DNA of 64,000 nucleotides from Nematostella vectensis. Taxonomy: Eukaryota; Cnidaria; Anthozoa; Actiniaria; Edwardsiidae. Within the stretch, counting starts at the first letter, position 1. Every line of letters starts with the position of its first letter. This document shows positions 61,801-64,000 of this stretch, one piece after another. The stretch spans positions 14,650,139 to 14,714,138 of the forward strand of contig NC_064039.1 in the NCBI RefSeq assembly GCF_932526225.1, read 5' to 3'. The position numbers were made by a program, and so were the translations under genes. The notes beneath the pieces were generated by a model. The model was not told the origin of the DNA, searched no databases, and saw only the letters and a list, made by a program, of their open reading frames with translations.

Positions 61801-63888
61801 TGAATCATAAGTTGTAGTTGGTCTTTGGGACCACGATTCCTTAGGCCCCACGTGGCTCGTGGGGCCTAAGGAATCGTGGTCCCAAAGAGCGGCGCGTAGG
61901 AGGCTACATAAGTTGATCCTATTGCTTTTTAGTGGGTCAGGTTTTACTTTTGTTTTGTTTATTATGGCATATTTTGATATAAATAAAGCTTGTCATTATT
62001 ATTATCATTATTGTTGTTTTTATTTTTATTATTATTATTATTTCTTTAATATATATTAAACATTATTAATTATAATACGTATGCATGTTTAATTTTTTTC
62101 TCTGAATTTTTATTAAAGTTATTATTATTATATTATTATATATCATCATCATCATCATCATCATCATTATTATTATTGTTATCCAATTTTGTTTTGTAAC
62201 AAGGTACTTTGGGTGTGGCTCAGTATTCCCAGAATGCCTTGAGGAATGCCGTGTCCTTGACCTTGGATGTGGTTCTGGTCGCGATTGCTTCATCCTTAGC
62301 AAGCTTGTTGGAGAAAAAGGCTTTGTCACAGGAGTGGACATGACTCCAGAACAGGTGCCAAACAAACCCATAAGGGCTCCTTGTTTGGAGTTAAAGACCT
62401 GTCTTAAATGGTACTGTGTAAGACAAAAAGAGATGGAGGGATACTATGTTTTAGGGGGTGGGGCCGGGGAGTAAAACTAACCAGTAAACTATGGTCATTG
62501 ACCCTCAAAGTAATATTGTAATATTGTGTGGTTTTAAAAGTTAAGTTTTTGTGCCTATTGCATGCCCATTCTTGGATAAATACTGTTCCTTCCAGGGAGC
62601 AGTTGAGGCAAGGGGTGTACTTTGTATGATAATATATAGAACAGGATACACGGAGGCTGTCTGAAAATCAATGGATCAGTAAAAAAAAGGTGCATCCAAG
62701 ACAACGCGCACCCCCACCCTCCTGAAATATCTAAGGGTCCACGTCGAATGATAAGCTTCTGAAAACCAAGGCCATAGCAGGAGGTGGGGCACTGGGGGCA
62801 CGTGCCCCCCCCCCCCCACCCCAATATGTGAAAAAAATATAAGGAAATGACCTGTAGTGGCGTGGCTGTAAATTCCAGTTTTTGGTGTATTGTCCCAATA
62901 TTTTCTTAATGTGTTTGTATTGTGCCCCTCCAATATTCCGAGGCCTGCTACGGCACTGGAAACGCAACTTGGTTTAACTATATCTGAATTGCATTCAACC
63001 GTTTCTCATAGATCTGTCTTGCAGGTTAAAGCCGCATTATCACCAGTTCACTTCCGGAAGTCCGACGGAAACCTCAACCGTTAAAAGACAAAAGAATCTA
63101 TTAGAATCCGAGATATTTAACAGGCCATCCGCTTTTCGATCACATCCTCAAAAAAACTTCGAATAGACACACTGCTTTCAATATTTTGAAATATTTCGCG
63201 TTTTTCGTTTAAAATCATCGGAGGCTGTTACGTAATCGACCGGAAGTAAACTGGTGACAATGCGGCTTTAAGCCCCGTTCAATTTTGTTTGCCAGTTCTT
63301 CTAGTACCAGTATTTCTGGCCTAAGCAAACCTGACACTGTATATGTCCACGCCATGTTGAAAACTGCTGCGAAATATCGATGCTCGTGCTGTTGAACGGG
63401 AAAATCTATGTGTCGCGGTGGCGGAAAAAATTATAGATAAACGCCATCGTTGCCAGAGCTAAACATTGATTATAATCGATTTTCGCATAAGTAATCCGTA
63501 TTATCCTGTATTCGGTTGAAATATAATTAGATACATGGGAACTTCCGCTCGTAGAACTACCATTTTCTAATCGCCGTTTGCACTTTCCACGTTTTTTTAT
63601 TAGTCGTATGTCAAATAATAAATTGCATCCCTTTCCCCATTTTTGCATTATTGTATATTATTAACGGCCTTTATTGATAACAATGTCATATGCATGTGAC
63701 ATTGAAAGAGTTTTAACCGTTGTAAAATAAAGGCATCTCTCTATCCATCAGGTGGACATTGCCAACAAATACAAGGACTTCCATGCCAAGGCTTTTGGTC
63801 ACAACAAGCCAAACACAGAATTCATCATGGGAGACATTGAGAATTTGAAGGAGGCTGGCGTGACAAGCAACTCATATGATGTTGTTGT
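58878..63888 (+). CDS. AS3MT: Arsenite methyltransferase, first three exons (3' part outside the window)
   Basis: Exons 58878-59029, 62204-62354 and 63752-63888 join in phase to about 146 codons; the last donor (GT at 63889) leads out of the window. The start [20 protein letters not shown] matches the family, with helix text [20 protein letters not shown]. The SAM-binding motif I is [13 protein letters not shown], followed by [15 protein letters not shown] with the acidic residue that holds the SAM ribose. Exon 3 gives [16 protein letters not shown] and the start of the next strand (SYDVVV). Cysteines near the N-terminus (VCKTRAC, PECLEEC) fit those used in arsenic binding and disulphide cycling. 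The enzyme methylates trivalent arsenic with SAM and thioredoxin or glutathione in the cytosol. Intron 1 is large and holds several arrays. Confidence 0.93.
60005..60660. repeat. AT-rich tandem repeat of about 190-235 bp in AS3MT intron 1
   Basis: Three or more degenerate copies each contain TGTACCAACTGCAACTATAA and ATATCAATAACTATAATT with TTTTCACTATCACAAA. The last copy is the most diverged. Confidence 0.8.
60850..61750. repeat. Minisatellite, 19/21-bp unit CTACTGTCCTGCTATCTCTC
   Basis: About 45 copies of CTACTGTCCTGCTATCTC followed by one to five pyrimidines. Units of 19 and 21 bp are mixed, so long frames of 336-350 codons exist in two phases; these are not genes. The sense strand is almost purine-free apart from A and G in CTACTG and GCTA. 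Confidence 0.93.
61823..61887. repeat. Perfect 30-bp inverted repeat with 5-nt loop
   Basis: CTTTGGGACCACGATTCCTT continuing to CCCCACG (61823-61852) is followed by TGGCT and then its exact reverse complement (61858-61887). A transcript of AS3MT intron 1 would form a 30-bp perfect hairpin. Confidence 0.9.
61888..62170 (+). repeat. Possible retroposon tail and TTA/ATC microsatellites
   Basis: AATAAAGCTTGTCATTATTA is followed by imperfect ATT repeats, a pattern seen at the 3' ends of many LINE-like elements. Further TTA runs and an (ATC)n run at about 62140-62166 follow. They lie directly before AS3MT exon 2. Confidence 0.5.
62745..62955 (+). mobile_element. Dispersed repeat with C tract, includes an ACCAAAAACTGG end
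   Basis: CATAGCAGGAGGTGGGGCAC, GGGGGCACGTGCCCCC and AAGGAAATGACCTGTAGTGG match 9015-9175 and the reverse complement of 32235-32450. In this copy TTCCAGTTTTTGGTGTATTG interrupts the middle, showing nesting of the two repeat families. Confidence 0.6.
63026..63271 (+). mobile_element. Complete 246-bp TTAA-flanked MITE
   Basis: The inverted terminal repeats of about 32 bp start TTAAAGCCGCATTATCACC at the left and, reversed, TTAAAGCCGCATTGTCACC at the right, with two mismatches over the repeat. TTAA at both edges suggests a TTAA target duplication. A second copy in opposite orientation begins the window. It lies in AS3MT intron 2. Confidence 0.8.
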
Positions 63889-64000
63889 GTGAGTTTTATT
63901 GAAGGATATAATTTCCAACACTAAAAACAACATTGCTTTCTTTTTTAATTGTTTTTTTTACCTATTTCATTCAGTCAAATCTCTTTACTCTTTACGTATT

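Noticed and set aside
60765-61817. Overlapping frames of 350 and 336 codons, Leu/Ser/Tyr-rich
   Set aside because: They come from the 19/21-bp minisatellite; both phases translate to the same low-complexity peptide. It is inside AS3MT intron 1.

Overview
The window looks like nuclear DNA of an invertebrate animal, most probably an anthozoan cnidarian such as a sea anemone. This is inferred from gene content and structure, not from a database match. Genes have short exons with GT-AG introns, the DNA is AT-rich, and introns and intergenic DNA are crowded with minisatellites and small inverted-repeat elements. There is no sign of bacterial, plasmid or phage organisation.

Layout from left to right: (1) 502-1564, last coding exon of an unidentified gene. 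(2) 4779-7887, a small secreted protein built from alternating cysteine modules (two papilin-like GCC modules and two ShKT domains). (3) 12349-19043, a secreted lectin-like protein (signal peptide, LamG/concanavalin-like domain, C-type lectin domain, PAN/apple domain). (4) 19592-33241 on the minus strand, a complete 16-exon WDR1/AIP1 gene of 606 codons. (5) 33914-48448 on the plus strand, a complete 12-exon LETM1 gene of 779 codons, head-to-head with WDR1. (6) 50571-55420, a three-exon globin with an N-terminal acylation motif. (7) 58878 to the window edge, the first three exons of an arsenite methyltransferase (AS3MT) gene.

I rebuilt exon chains by hand from splice sites, codon phase and protein family knowledge. 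WDR1, LETM1 and the globin close in phase from start to stop. The genes do not form an operon or a pathway. WDR1 (actin disassembly cofactor) and LETM1 (mitochondrial inner membrane) share a 672-bp divergent promoter region with a palindromic CRE/ATF site. The lectin gene and WDR1 are convergent.

The most unusual part is the repeat landscape. At least eight minisatellite arrays lie in the 64 kb. Three of them, inside introns of three neighbouring genes, have units that resemble splice sites in the sense orientation of their own host gene: about 40 copies of a duplicated exon end plus 5' splice site (lectin gene), about 97 acceptor-like units (LETM1 intron 4) and about 95 units with CAG|GTATTT and TTTCTAG (WDR1 intron 15). 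Other notable items are three full-length 1.0-kb TTAA-flanked elements, an inverted pair of another TTAA MITE near the two window ends, a CAGGG-type element with an intact target duplication, a perfect 30-bp hairpin, and an orphan intronic reading frame with a duplicated 40-residue unit.
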